The notes below the pieces were generated by a model. That model made no database searches. It was not told the origin of the DNA and saw nothing but the letters and a program-made list of their open reading frames with translations. Source: Neptunitalea chrysea (GTDB lineage Bacteria > Bacteroidota > Bacteroidia > Flavobacteriales > Flavobacteriaceae). From it: a stretch of DNA of 64,000 bases. The position numbers and the translations under genes were made by a program. The DNA is taken from positions 124,001-188,000 of the forward strand of contig NZ_BRVP01000002.1 in assembly GCF_027924145.1 (NCBI RefSeq). The letters run 5' to 3'. Position 1 is the stretch's first letter. Each line of letters opens with the position of its first letter. Shown piece by piece: positions 17,691-26,908 of the stretch.

Positions 17691-18725
17691 ATGAAAAAAA
17701 TGAAATCTTTTAATATTCTAATAAAGTTTAGTCTTGTATGCATTATTGCATGTATGGCTACTATTATTACTTCATGTAATAATGACGATGATGATTTTAC
17801 TAATCCTGAGATTAATAGTATTAGTTTAGCTTCCAATGATTCTGCAGTAGTTAGTGGATACAAACAAAATATGTACATTGTACGAGGTAAAGGATTTTCT
17901 GGAGTACAGAATATTTATTTTAATGATGTAGATACTTATTTTAATCCTACTTATGTAACTGATGAAGTTATTTTTGTAACTATAGATGAAAGTACACCAT
18001 ACGATTATTCTCCAGAATCAATACGTATTATAACCAATGGAGGAGAAGCTGAATATAGTTTTGATGTTTTACAGCCTTCTCCAACTATTACATCATTTAC
18101 ACCTAACGTAGGGTCTGCTGGTGTAGAGGTTACTATTTTTGGGGAAGTTTTTAATAATTTAGAGAGTGTCTATTTTGGAGATGCAGAAGCTACCATTGTT
18201 TCCTTTAGTGATACGGAAATTGTAGTAAATGCGCCAGATATTGTTGATCCAGTACAAATTACAGTAACAACATCTGCAGGATCTGTCGTTTCTGAAGATT
18301 TCTTTGGGGGACTTTCATATTATATTTATGATGATGCATTAAATAGCGACTGGTGGAGCGGTGGCTGGGGCGAAACAAATGATTTCGCTAATACTGAACA
18401 TGTAAATGGAGGTTCATATGCTCTTAAAACTCAAATTAATGGTTGGAGCGCATTTCAAGTAGGAAATGGAGGAGCTTCAATTGACGCTTCTGATTATTCG
18501 GTATTACAATTTGATGTATATGCAGAATCTGACGGAAATATATTAGTTTCAATGAATTATGATTATTCAACAAATGTTCAAGTGATGTCGTTAACAGCTG
18601 GGCAATGGTATACTTTGACATTTAGTTTAGCTGATTTTAATGTATCTGATATTCAGGCATTTGCTATACAGGAATTCAGTGGTAGTGGAAACACATTATA
18701 TATAGATAATTTAGGTTTCCTATAA
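17691..18725 (+). CDS. TIG/IPT-domain lipoprotein, putative surface glycan-binding protein
   Basis: A 344-residue lipoprotein (lipobox IITSC, Cys29; next residues NNDDDDF suit surface export). Two IPT/TIG immunoglobulin-like repeats follow (about 40-125 and 127-205, the latter beginning PTITSFTPNVGSAGVEVTIFG). The C-terminal part (about 210-344, DDALNSDWWSGGWGE to IDNLGFL) looks like a beta-sandwich carbohydrate-binding module. Its place as third gene after susCD, 36 bp on, is that of SusE/SGBP proteins that hold polysaccharide at the cell surface. A terminator-like hairpin follows, separating it from the enzyme genes. Glycan specificity is inferred from the locus. Confidence 0.8.
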   Translation: MKKMKSFNILIKFSLVCIIACMATIITSCNNDDDDFTNPEINSISLASNDSAVVSGYKQNMYIVRGKGFSGVQNIYFNDVDTYFNPTYVTDEVIFVTIDESTPYDYSPESIRIITNGGEAEYSFDVLQPSPTITSFTPNVGSAGVEVTIFGEVFNNLESVYFGDAEATIVSFSDTEIVVNAPDIVDPVQITVTTSAGSVVSEDFFGGLSYYIYDDALNSDWWSGGWGETNDFANTEHVNGGSYALKTQINGWSAFQVGNGGASIDASDYSVLQFDVYAESDGNILVSMNYDYSTNVQVMSLTAGQWYTLTFSLADFNVSDIQAFAIQEFSGSGNTLYIDNLGFL

Positions 18726-18756
18726 AATTGTACACAAAATTAATTTATATACACGT

Positions 18757-18786
18757 AAAAACATCTATTTAAGTAATAGATGTTTT
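18757..18786 (+). terminator. Rho-independent terminator-like hairpin after the susCD-SGBP genes
   Basis: AAAACATCTATT (18757-18768) pairs with AATAGATGTTTT (18775-18786) around a 6-nt loop and runs into TTTTTTGC. It lies 31 bp after the binding-protein stop and 17 bp before the GH27 start. Partial read-through would give more transport protein than GH27 and GH5. Confidence 0.75.
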
Positions 18787-18803
18787 TTGCTTAAAATTTA
18801 ACA

Positions 18804-20015
18804 ATGAAAAAAGTATTAGTACTCGTTTTTTTATGTATGTCTGTAATAATGCAGGCTCAGAAATTTGATAATTTGGCATTAACCCCTCCTATGGGTTGGA
18901 ATAGCTGGAACACCTTTGAAACTGATATAAATGAAGAATTAGTTAAAGGTGTTGCGGATAAATTTGTAGAATTAGGCCTTAAAGATGCTGGTTATGAATA
19001 TATCGTTCTTGATGATGGATGGATGACTAAGGAGCGAGATGAGAATGGAGATTTAGTAGCTGATCCTGAAAAGTTTCCTAGTGGAATGAAAGCATTGGTA
19101 GATTATGTGCACTCTAAAGGATTAAAGTTTGGTTTGTATAATTGTGCTGGTGGTAAAACTTGTGCTGGTTATCCGGGAAGTAGAGGACACCAATATCAAG
19201 ATGCTCGTTTGTATGCTTCTTGGGGGGTAGACTTTTTAAAATATGACTGGTGTGATACTGACGAATTAAATGCTAATGAGTCGTATTTAACCATGCGTGA
19301 TGCCCTTTATACAGCAGGTAGACCTGTATTATTCAGTATATGTGAATGGGGTGATAATGATCCTTGGAAATGGGCTAAAGATGTTGGACATATGTGGAGA
19401 ATTACCGGAGATATCATTAATTGTTGGGATTGTGAAGTGGGACATGGTTCTTGGTCTTCTTCTGGTATTTGGAAAATTATTGAAATGCGTAAGAATGAGA
19501 AAATTCGTGAAGTAGCCGGGCCTGGTCATTGGAACGATTATGATATGATGGAGGTAGGTAATGGAATGACAGATGCAGAAGATAGAAGTCATTTTGCTAT
19601 GTGGAGTATGTTAACATCTCCGTTAATGATGGGTAATGATGTAAGAACGATGTCTAAGGAAACCTTAAAAACGCTTACTAATAAAGAAGTAATTGCTGTA
19701 AACAAAGATGCGTTAGGAATTCCTGCATTTCGTTTTACTAATGAAAACAATATAGAAATTTGGGCAAAACCGTTAGCGAATAATGGTTGGGCTATTGCAT
19801 ATGTAAATAAGAACGATACTCCTGTAGAAATAGATTTTGATTGGAATAAACATCCTATTGGTGACGATGTAAGCCAGCACTTTATGGAAGTCTCTAAAAA
19901 TACTTTTAAAATTAGAGATTTATTTGCTCATAAAAATTTGGGTACAACTAAAAAGAATATGAAAGCAACTATTGGTGTTCATGATGTATTAATGGTTACG
20001 TTAACTAAAGAATAA
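18804..20015 (+). CDS. Secreted GH27 alpha-galactosidase
   Basis: A 403-residue enzyme with a signal peptide (ending VIMQAQ). It matches GH27: LTPPMGWNSWNTF at the N-terminus, YIVLDDGW, nucleophile Asp148 in FLKYDWC, acid/base Asp203 in WRITGDI, and WNDYDMMEVGN; a C-terminal beta-sandwich domain ends the protein. It would remove alpha-1,6-galactose from galactomannan so that mannanases can cut the backbone. The start 17 bp after a terminator hairpin suggests read-through or its own weak promoter; GH5 follows after 6 bp. Confidence 0.93.
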   Translation: MKKVLVLVFLCMSVIMQAQKFDNLALTPPMGWNSWNTFETDINEELVKGVADKFVELGLKDAGYEYIVLDDGWMTKERDENGDLVADPEKFPSGMKALVDYVHSKGLKFGLYNCAGGKTCAGYPGSRGHQYQDARLYASWGVDFLKYDWCDTDELNANESYLTMRDALYTAGRPVLFSICEWGDNDPWKWAKDVGHMWRITGDIINCWDCEVGHGSWSSSGIWKIIEMRKNEKIREVAGPGHWNDYDMMEVGNGMTDAEDRSHFAMWSMLTSPLMMGNDVRTMSKETLKTLTNKEVIAVNKDALGIPAFRFTNENNIEIWAKPLANNGWAIAYVNKNDTPVEIDFDWNKHPIGDDVSQHFMEVSKNTFKIRDLFAHKNLGTTKKNMKATIGVHDVLMVTLTKE

Positions 20016-20021
20016 TTAGCA

Positions 20022-21026
20022 ATGAATAAAATGAAATTAGTGATAAATGTACTTACCGTTTTCTTTAGCCTTACTGTGTTGGCTCAAACCAAAATAGATC
20101 GTATTAAAGTTAAAGGAAACGAGTTTGTAAATGAATCGGGCAAAGTTGTTGTTTTTAGAGGGCTTAACACCAGTGATCCTGATAAATTGAAAACTGATGG
20201 TGTTTGGGGTGAAGACTATTTTAAAGAAATAAGTAATTGGGGAGCAACAGCTGTTCGTTTTCCTGTACATCCTCAAGCTTGGAGAAGAAGAGGGAAAGAA
20301 GAATACCTTAAATTATTAGATCAAGGAATAGCATGGGCTGCTAAATACAATATGTACGTTATTATAGACTGGCATAGTATTGGTAATTTAAAAAACCAAC
20401 TATACCTTCACGAAATGTATTATACTACATTACCAGAAACGTATGCATTTTGGAAATTAATGGCTGAAAGGTATGGTAAAAATACAACTGTAGCATTCTA
20501 TGAGTTGTTTAACGAGCCTACTATGTATACGCATAAATTTGGTACTATAACTTGGGAAGAATGGAAAGCCATTAACGAAGAGATTATAACTATAGTTAGA
20601 GCTAATGGAGGAGAGGGTATTCCGTTAGTAGCAGGATTTAATTGGGCATATGATTTAACACCTGTTAAATACAATCCTATTGAAGCTGAGGGGATTGGTT
20701 ATGTATCACATCCGTACCCTATGAAAAGGGAACAACCTTGGGAACCAAAATGGACAGAAGACTGGGGGTATGTGAAAGAAAGGTATCCTGTGGTACTTAC
20801 AGAAATTGGTTTTTGTGATGAAACAGCACCTGGTGCTCATGTTCCAGTAATTGGAGATGAAACCTATGGAGATGCAATTACCGATTATTGTGACGAAAAA
20901 AATATCTCGTATTTCATTTGGGTTTTCGATAAAAAATGGTCTCCACAGATGTATGTAGACGATAAATACACGCCTAGTAGACAGGGTAAATACTTTAAAA
21001 AGAAGATGAAAAGTTATAAAAACTAA
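20022..21026 (+). CDS. Secreted GH5 endo-glycanase (cellulase/mannanase)
   Basis: A 334-residue GH5 enzyme with a signal peptide (ending TVLAQ). Motifs: FRGLNTSDP at strand 1, AVRFPVHPQAW, IIDWHS, acid/base Glu165 in YELFNEPTMY, VSHPYP and nucleophile Glu261 in VVLTEIGF. GH5 retaining enzymes of this type cut internal beta-1,4 bonds in cellulose, glucomannan or mannan; the subfamily cannot be fixed by eye, and it differs clearly from the GH5_7-like enzyme at 21280. It is the last gene of the plus-strand operon and is followed by a strong terminator hairpin. Confidence 0.88.
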   Translation: MNKMKLVINVLTVFFSLTVLAQTKIDRIKVKGNEFVNESGKVVVFRGLNTSDPDKLKTDGVWGEDYFKEISNWGATAVRFPVHPQAWRRRGKEEYLKLLDQGIAWAAKYNMYVIIDWHSIGNLKNQLYLHEMYYTTLPETYAFWKLMAERYGKNTTVAFYELFNEPTMYTHKFGTITWEEWKAINEEIITIVRANGGEGIPLVAGFNWAYDLTPVKYNPIEAEGIGYVSHPYPMKREQPWEPKWTEDWGYVKERYPVVLTEIGFCDETAPGAHVPVIGDETYGDAITDYCDEKNISYFIWVFDKKWSPQMYVDDKYTPSRQGKYFKKKMKSYKN

Positions 21027-21089
21027 GTTAGTTGTTTGTTGTTTATTATAATTTTAAACATTTAATTTTAAGGAACCTGTATTAAATAG

Positions 21090-21123
21090 AAGCCTGTGTG
21101 GAAACTCACAGGCTTTCTTTTAT
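21090..21123 (+). terminator. Rho-independent terminator after the GH27-GH5 genes
   Basis: AAGCCTGTG (21090-21098) pairs with CACAGGCTT (21107-21115) around TGGAAACT, followed by a T-rich run (TTTCTTTTATTT). It ends the plus-strand operon 64 bp after the GH5 stop. Confidence 0.88.
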
Positions 21124-21209
21124 TTGGGATAAAGTATTTGTATGGGGTTGTACTATAAAGATGATTATAGGGCTTACAACTATTTATTTCAGGAGTAGAT
21201 ATATAAATA

Positions 21210-21233
21210 AAAAGGGGTTTTAAAACCCCTTTT
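21210..21233 (-). terminator. Terminator of the minus-strand mannanase operon (perfect palindrome)
   Basis: AAAAGGGGTTTT and AAAACCCCTTTT are perfect complements at 21210-21233. On the minus strand the hairpin is followed by TTATTTATAT, so it should end the operon whose last gene stops at 21280; being symmetric, it may work in both directions. Confidence 0.8.
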
Positions 21234-21279
21234 CAAACAAAAAATAATACAGTAAATATATAAGCTAAATAGTTGGTGA

Positions 21280-22590
21280 TTATTCTATATTACCATTAAA
21301 CATTTTAATAAGATAGAGTGTAGATTTATCGGTTGAGAAGATAGAATTTAATCCTTGTGGTTCCATTGGTGGGTCTGTTGTAAAGTCATCACCAGGATTC
21401 CACTTACCATTTTCAGGATTATTTTCTCCAATACCTCCATATCCCCAAAAATTAAGTGCTACAAATGGCTCATTGTTTTTAATACTTTTTTCCAGTTTAT
21501 TAAAGATAGCAGTGTAAAATACATTTCTGTATTCTAAGCATGCATTTTTATCTAAACTCTCTTGCTCTCTAGGAAATCCAAATTCTTCAAGTACAATAGG
21601 TTTATGTAATTCTCGTGCTATTTGGGTATGTTCATCAATATATTTTATAGCTTGATCAATAGCATAAAACGTTGCATTCTCTTCATTATCTAACTGGTAC
21701 CAGCCCCAATTTTTAGGCCATGTATGCATGGTTAGATAATCTATATTAGGGTTACTGTGTGAACGTTTGTAGGCAAGAATATCATCGTTAGAACTTGCTT
21801 TTCCTTCAGAACCTGTAGATATTAAATGATTTGCATCTAAACTATCAATTAAATCAACAGTCTCATTAATCCATTTGGTAAAGTTAGCTTCATTTTCAAC
21901 AGTAAAGATGCGAGGTTCATTAGCTACTTGCCACGCCATAATAGCTGGATCCTCGATATACTTTGTATGTGTATATCTGTTGGTTCTTTTTAATGAATAT
22001 TTAATATGATTTCTAAATGCTTCTTGACATGGTTTACATGTATAGAATTGCGGTGTAAACTCCATGAATTCCGGCCAATCATGAGGAGGAATGTTAGGAT
22101 TAGGAACATCACCGTAGCCATTCCATTGTAAGTATTTAGCTATTCCACCAGACCATTCCCAGTTGTTTGTAAGGTACAATACGGCAGTCATATCACGTTT
22201 TGCAAGTTCAGCTAGTAAATAATCGAGTCCTTCAAAAAGTGCATCATCGTACTTTCCTTGTTCGTATTGTAAAGCAGGGCGTACTGTATAGTCTTGGTCA
22301 CCGCCTTCTGCACCAAACAAAATACGTAGGTTAACCATCCCATTTTCTTTTAATTCATCTAGCTCTTTAGATAAACGCTCGCGGTTTCCATATTTTTCGG
22401 ATGCCAAGATTGCTCCATACCAATAGTTGGTGCCTATGTAGTGATAAGGACTCCCGTTTTTATAGAAAATACCGTCTTTAACTGTGACAAAAGAGTTATT
22501 TTCGGAAGTTTTTGATATTGATTTTGTTGATCCACAGCTTACTAAATAGAAGCTTAGTAATGCTAAAATTATATTTTTGAAATAATGCAT
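21280..22590 (-). CDS. GH5 subfamily 7-like endo-beta-1,4-mannanase lipoprotein
   Basis: A 436-residue lipoprotein (lipobox YLVSC, Cys19). The catalytic domain resembles GH5_7 mannanases: YIGTNYWYG at strand 1, NLRILFGAEGG, LTNNWEWSGG, acid/base Glu225 in AWQVANEPR, TMHTWPKNWGW and nucleophile Glu336 in PIVLEEFGFPRE. It would cut beta-1,4-mannan into oligosaccharides at the cell surface or in the periplasm. It is the last gene of the minus-strand operon GH26, symporter, GH130, epimerase, GH5; a 97-bp gap separates it from the epimerase. Confidence 0.9.
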   Translation of the reverse strand: MHYFKNIILALLSFYLVSCGSTKSISKTSENNSFVTVKDGIFYKNGSPYHYIGTNYWYGAILASEKYGNRERLSKELDELKENGMVNLRILFGAEGGDQDYTVRPALQYEQGKYDDALFEGLDYLLAELAKRDMTAVLYLTNNWEWSGGIAKYLQWNGYGDVPNPNIPPHDWPEFMEFTPQFYTCKPCQEAFRNHIKYSLKRTNRYTHTKYIEDPAIMAWQVANEPRIFTVENEANFTKWINETVDLIDSLDANHLISTGSEGKASSNDDILAYKRSHSNPNIDYLTMHTWPKNWGWYQLDNEENATFYAIDQAIKYIDEHTQIARELHKPIVLEEFGFPREQESLDKNACLEYRNVFYTAIFNKLEKSIKNNEPFVALNFWGYGGIGENNPENGKWNPGDDFTTDPPMEPQGLNSIFSTDKSTLYLIKMFNGNIE

Positions 22591-22687
22591 TATTATAGAT
22601 TGAGATATAGTGATTTATAAATAGACGTTTTCGCATTAGGTTAAAAAAGAAATAAGAGGACAAATATATATTTGTTCCCCTTATTTT

Positions 22688-23860
22688 TTATAATCTGTTA
22701 ATTAGTTCCATACATGCTCTGGCATTGTGGTAAGGGCATTTCCAAAACCCAGCTTTGTCCTTGGGTATTTTGTTGTAATTCTTATCAATTCCCCAAAACC
22801 ATTCTCCATGCTCTTTATCTAGGAGGTATCGTTTTACAAATTCCCAGTTTTTATTTACTACGGTCAGATATTTATCGTCTTTAGTAAGTTGCCAGGTATT
22901 TATAAAACCAATCCATAATTCTGCCTGTGGCCACCAGTGTTTTTCAGCTATAAGATGGTTCTCCTGAGGATCATATTCGTACCATAAACCTCCGTCTTCA
23001 TCAATACCTTCATAAGTAACCTTGGTAATTTCAACGGCGTACTTTCTAAAGTTATTAATTAATGTTTCGTCTTCAGTAACTTCAGCACACCATTGTAATA
23101 GCCATGCTGCTTCAATATCGTGACCATACGATATAACATCTGGTTTCTCAACCCAGTTTTCATCAAAGAAGAGCTTTAAATGCCAAGATTTCTTATCAAT
23201 GAATTTATCATCAATCGTTTGTAAAAGATTTACGATCACATGTTTCAACTCTTCATTTTTCCAAACACTATACAAGTTTGCAAAACCTTCAACAATATGT
23301 AGGTGTGTATTCATGGTTTTCTTTTCATTGGCGTCTTTTTCACTTAGACGCATATCTGAAATTTCTTCCCAATCTTGAGTGTATGCTTCAAAATAACCAC
23401 CCTTTTCTTTGTCGAAACTATGTTTTTGGATACTATTGTAAAGATTAATAGCCATTACTAATGCTCTTTCTTTTTTAGAAATTTTATAGTACTCTGTTAA
23501 TCCGTATATAGTAAATCCTAGCGCGTATATTTGATTTTTAGTATCATTTGGTGATCCATCTGCGTTTACACTCCAATAGATTCCTCCGCGTTCTTCATCG
23601 TAGAAGTAATTATAAATATAGTTAAATGCCCTACGTGCTATTTTATAATGCTCTTCGTTTTTGGTGCTTTGGTATGCTGCCGAAAACGTCCATAAAATAC
23701 GGGCGTTTAAGACAGCACCTTTAATAGCTTCGGTATCTTTTTCTTCGTTGAAATCAATAGTCCCAATAAAACCACCATGTGTATCATCAATCATGTTTTT
23801 GCTCCAGTAGTCTAATATATTCTGAAGCTCTTCAATCATATCATTTTTAAGTGGTCCCAT
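22688..23860 (-). CDS. Cellobiose/mannobiose 2-epimerase (cytoplasmic AGE family)
   Basis: A 390-residue (alpha/alpha)6-barrel epimerase without a signal peptide. The three catalytic histidines are His188 (NTHLHIVEGF), His247 (SYGHDIEAAW, with Glu250) and His378 (CPYHNAR). Their spacing equals that of the Rhodothermus marinus cellobiose 2-epimerase triad as I recall it, with a constant shift of 12. In mannan degraders this enzyme turns beta-1,4-mannobiose into mannosyl-glucose, the substrate of the phosphorylase encoded 3 bp upstream. Context and residues agree strongly. Confidence 0.93.
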   Translation of the reverse strand: MGPLKNDMIEELQNILDYWSKNMIDDTHGGFIGTIDFNEEKDTEAIKGAVLNARILWTFSAAYQSTKNEEHYKIARRAFNYIYNYFYDEERGGIYWSVNADGSPNDTKNQIYALGFTIYGLTEYYKISKKERALVMAINLYNSIQKHSFDKEKGGYFEAYTQDWEEISDMRLSEKDANEKKTMNTHLHIVEGFANLYSVWKNEELKHVIVNLLQTIDDKFIDKKSWHLKLFFDENWVEKPDVISYGHDIEAAWLLQWCAEVTEDETLINNFRKYAVEITKVTYEGIDEDGGLWYEYDPQENHLIAEKHWWPQAELWIGFINTWQLTKDDKYLTVVNKNWEFVKRYLLDKEHGEWFWGIDKNYNKIPKDKAGFWKCPYHNARACMELINRL

Positions 23861-23863
23861 AAT

Positions 23864-25036
23864 TTATTGTGCTAAGTACGATTTGTTTTTATCGATCAAG
23901 GAAATAATAGTTTGTACAGATCCTGCTGATATAAATGTATCTTGTGGTGAATTAGTAACGTAATCTACTAATTTATCTATAGTAGTTGTAGCTACATGGG
24001 TTCTAGTATCAGAAGAAGCATAGTAGATGTAAACAGTACCATCTTCATCTGCAATCCATCCGTTTACAAATAATACGTTAGATACATCACCAACTCTTTC
24101 TTCGTTCTCAGGAGCCATAAAGTATCCTGCAGGTAAGTGGGTTACTTTACTAATATCATTTAAATCGGTCATAAACATGTACAAAGTATATCGTAAACCA
24201 GCCGCAGTATTTCTAACACCATGAGCTAGTTGTAACCATCCTTTTTCTGTTTTAATAGGAGCAGGACCTAGACCATTTTTAAGTTCGTAAATGGTATGGT
24301 ATACTTTGTTTTGTATAATTCTTTCGTCTTCAACTATTGGATTGGTCATGTCTTTTACAAAACCTAAACCAATACCACCTCCGCCACCAACTTCAATAAA
24401 TCCGTCTTGTGGTCTTGTATATAATGCATATTTACCATCAACAAATTCAGGGTGTAAAACAACATTACGTTGTTGTCCTGCATTTGAAATTAAATCTGGT
24501 AACCTTTCAAAGTTTACTAAATCTTTAGTTCTTACAATACCAGCGTTAGCAACAGCAGCACTAGTATCACCAGCAGGAGCATTAGGATCTTTTCTTTCAG
24601 TACAAAAAACTCCGTAAATATACCCGTCTTCGTGTTTAATTAAACGCATGTCATATACATTGGTGTCTGGTTGACCTTCTATTTGAGGTATTACACATGG
24701 TTTCTCCCAAAATTTGAAATTGTCAACTCCATTTGGACTTTCTGCCATAGCAAAAAATGACTTTCTATCATTTCCTTCAACTCTTACACATACAACGTAT
24801 TTGTCGTTCCATTTTATGGCTCCGGCATTAAATGCAGCATTAAAACCAATGCGTTCCATCATTAACGGATTTGTTTCATCATTGAAATCATATCTCCATT
24901 CAAGAGGGATGTGTTTTGCAGTTACAGCAGGATTTTTATATCTGGTATATACACCGTTATTCTCTTCAATTGCCACATTTTTCTCCGTAATGAAGTTATT
25001 ATGTGCGGTAAATAGTTTTTCAAGTTTCTGATTCAT
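23864..25036 (-). CDS. 4-O-beta-D-mannosyl-D-glucose phosphorylase (GH130_1)
   Basis: A 390-residue cytoplasmic five-bladed propeller enzyme. Blocks match GH130_1 mannosylglucose phosphorylases: RYDFNDETNPLMMERIG near the N-terminus, NAGAIKW, RVEGNDRKSFFAMAESPNG, NVYDMRL with the catalytic Asp, QQRNVVLHPEFVDGKYALY, GLGPAPIKT, AHGVRNTAAGLRY and YYASSDTR. It converts mannosyl-glucose plus phosphate to mannose-1-phosphate and glucose. It lies between the symporter (42-bp gap) and the epimerase (3-bp gap), the classical mannan catabolic cluster, for example in Bacteroides fragilis. Confidence 0.95.
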   Translation of the reverse strand: MNQKLEKLFTAHNNFITEKNVAIEENNGVYTRYKNPAVTAKHIPLEWRYDFNDETNPLMMERIGFNAAFNAGAIKWNDKYVVCVRVEGNDRKSFFAMAESPNGVDNFKFWEKPCVIPQIEGQPDTNVYDMRLIKHEDGYIYGVFCTERKDPNAPAGDTSAAVANAGIVRTKDLVNFERLPDLISNAGQQRNVVLHPEFVDGKYALYTRPQDGFIEVGGGGGIGLGFVKDMTNPIVEDERIIQNKVYHTIYELKNGLGPAPIKTEKGWLQLAHGVRNTAAGLRYTLYMFMTDLNDISKVTHLPAGYFMAPENEERVGDVSNVLFVNGWIADEDGTVYIYYASSDTRTHVATTTIDKLVDYVTNSPQDTFISAGSVQTIISLIDKNKSYLAQ

Positions 25037-25078
25037 AACCTTAATATGTTATATTTAATAGTTTGATTATTAATTATA

Positions 25079-26902
25079 TTATTTAGTTTCTAGTTTGTTC
25101 CACCAGAATTTTTTAAGTAGTACAGAACAAACAATTAGTATAGGAACTAGTATGTAAAGTGGTGCTGATTGTCTAAAAATGATGTACATAGGAATAAGTA
25201 CCAAAGCCGTTTGGGCTACAATACCAATAAATACATTAAACATATCTAAACCGAAATCATCGTTTCCTTTAAATTCAGAATTTTCATTTTTAACCAATTT
25301 GTCTATTGGCTTCCAGAAGCCCCAAGGTTTGATTGTTGTATAGAATGATTTTAAAACGTCTGTATCGGTAGGAGGAGCAGAATAGGTTCCAACAATACAT
25401 CCGATACCAGAGATTACTAATATAATTGGGAATAAGTATAGGTCTAAAACATCTGGGAAGATTTCAGGAACTACCATGGCACAAACGATACCAGTAACCA
25501 TACCCCAAAAGAATCCTTCACCGTTAAATCTCCACCAGTGCCATTTTAAAATATTAGCAACAACATAACTACCGTATAATGAAGATACTAACCATTGAAG
25601 GATAGAGTTTACATTCTCTACATATAACCCCAATATGATGCTAATTATAACAACAGAAATTCCTGATATATAATTCATTAAATTCACTTCTTTGTGTGGA
25701 GCATCTTTTTTGTAACGTAAATAAATATCGTTCACCAAGTATGCCTGAGCAGCGTTTAATGTACCTGCAAATGTTGACATAAAAGCAGCTAATAGCCCTG
25801 CTAATAATAAGCCAAGTAGTCCAACAGGAACAAATTGTTTAATTGCAGCGGGAAGTATTAATTCAAAGTCTACTTCACCAGCTTGTGTTAATAAGTCAAG
25901 TTTTTCATAGTAAATTAATGCTAAAGCAGCGAACCCAGCAATCATTAAGTAACGAATAGGCATTAAAATAACGGATACAAAACCGCTCATTTTAGAAGCT
26001 TCTGCCGGTGATTTTGTCGATAATATTTTTTGCATATCATACGTAGGAGCAGGACCTGCAATACTTACTAAAATACCCTTAAGTACCATCATCATAAAGA
26101 ATACCGTAAATAGGCTAAATCCGTCTTCTCTAATTTTTTGATTTACTTCTGGAATGATTGTAGACCAATCCAAATCTAATTTCCATTCGAATAAAGGACT
26201 CATCCAACCATCAGGAACATTTAAATTATTTGCTCCAACCGCTTGAAAACCTAAATATCCAATAACTAATGCAGAAATTGTCATAATGGTAAACTGAATA
26301 ACATCAGCCCATACAATACCAGACATACCCCCTAATAAAGAGTAGAATACTGCAAATAGAGTAAATATAATACCGTAGAAATGAGGTACATGCTCAGGAC
26401 TCACAGTAAATGGAATGTAAGGACTCACAGATTCCCATGGAATGAAAATTTCAACAAATTTTCCAAGTCCAATAAATCCATAAGCTAAATATGCTAAACA
26501 TACTACTAACGCAAAGATTACAACGATGATGTGAGATAGTTTAGCTCCTTTACCAAAACCAAAGCGAGTACCAATCCATTCTGCACCTGTTGTAACATTT
26601 GAGCGTCTTAACCATTTAGACAGATAAACCATTAAGAATATTTGGTTGAAAACTGGCCATAACCAAGGAATCCAGGCACTTTTAATACCGTATACAAACA
26701 TTAAGGTTACCAACCAAATTGTACCAGAGATATCGAACATCCCCGAGGCATTTGAAAGTCCCAATAGGTACCACGGTATAGATTTACCCCCTAGTAAATA
26801 GTCATCTTTACTTTGTTGTGCTTTTTTTCTTAGAATCAGTCCTATAGCTAGGGTAGAAACCAAGTATAAAAGAATTATTAATATGTCATATATTTTAAGC
26901 AT
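25079..26902 (-). CDS. Sodium:solute symporter family transporter, probably for mannan oligosaccharides
   Basis: A 607-residue inner-membrane protein with about 13-14 transmembrane helices and SSS/SLC5 features: N-terminal YLVSTLAIGLILRKKAQQSKDDYLLGG, then WYLLGLSNASGMFDISGTIW and SLLGGMSGIVWADVIQF. A cytoplasmic loop near residue 530 carries the KPWGFWKP segment. It probably brings mannobiose into the cytoplasm, where the adjacent epimerase and GH130 act on it. It starts 6 bp after the GH26 stop. The substrate is inferred from the operon. Confidence 0.9.
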   Translation of the reverse strand: MLKIYDILIILLYLVSTLAIGLILRKKAQQSKDDYLLGGKSIPWYLLGLSNASGMFDISGTIWLVTLMFVYGIKSAWIPWLWPVFNQIFLMVYLSKWLRRSNVTTGAEWIGTRFGFGKGAKLSHIIVVIFALVVCLAYLAYGFIGLGKFVEIFIPWESVSPYIPFTVSPEHVPHFYGIIFTLFAVFYSLLGGMSGIVWADVIQFTIMTISALVIGYLGFQAVGANNLNVPDGWMSPLFEWKLDLDWSTIIPEVNQKIREDGFSLFTVFFMMMVLKGILVSIAGPAPTYDMQKILSTKSPAEASKMSGFVSVILMPIRYLMIAGFAALALIYYEKLDLLTQAGEVDFELILPAAIKQFVPVGLLGLLLAGLLAAFMSTFAGTLNAAQAYLVNDIYLRYKKDAPHKEVNLMNYISGISVVIISIILGLYVENVNSILQWLVSSLYGSYVVANILKWHWWRFNGEGFFWGMVTGIVCAMVVPEIFPDVLDLYLFPIILVISGIGCIVGTYSAPPTDTDVLKSFYTTIKPWGFWKPIDKLVKNENSEFKGNDDFGLDMFNVFIGIVAQTALVLIPMYIIFRQSAPLYILVPILIVCSVLLKKFWWNKLETK

Positions 26903-26908
26903 TGTTGT

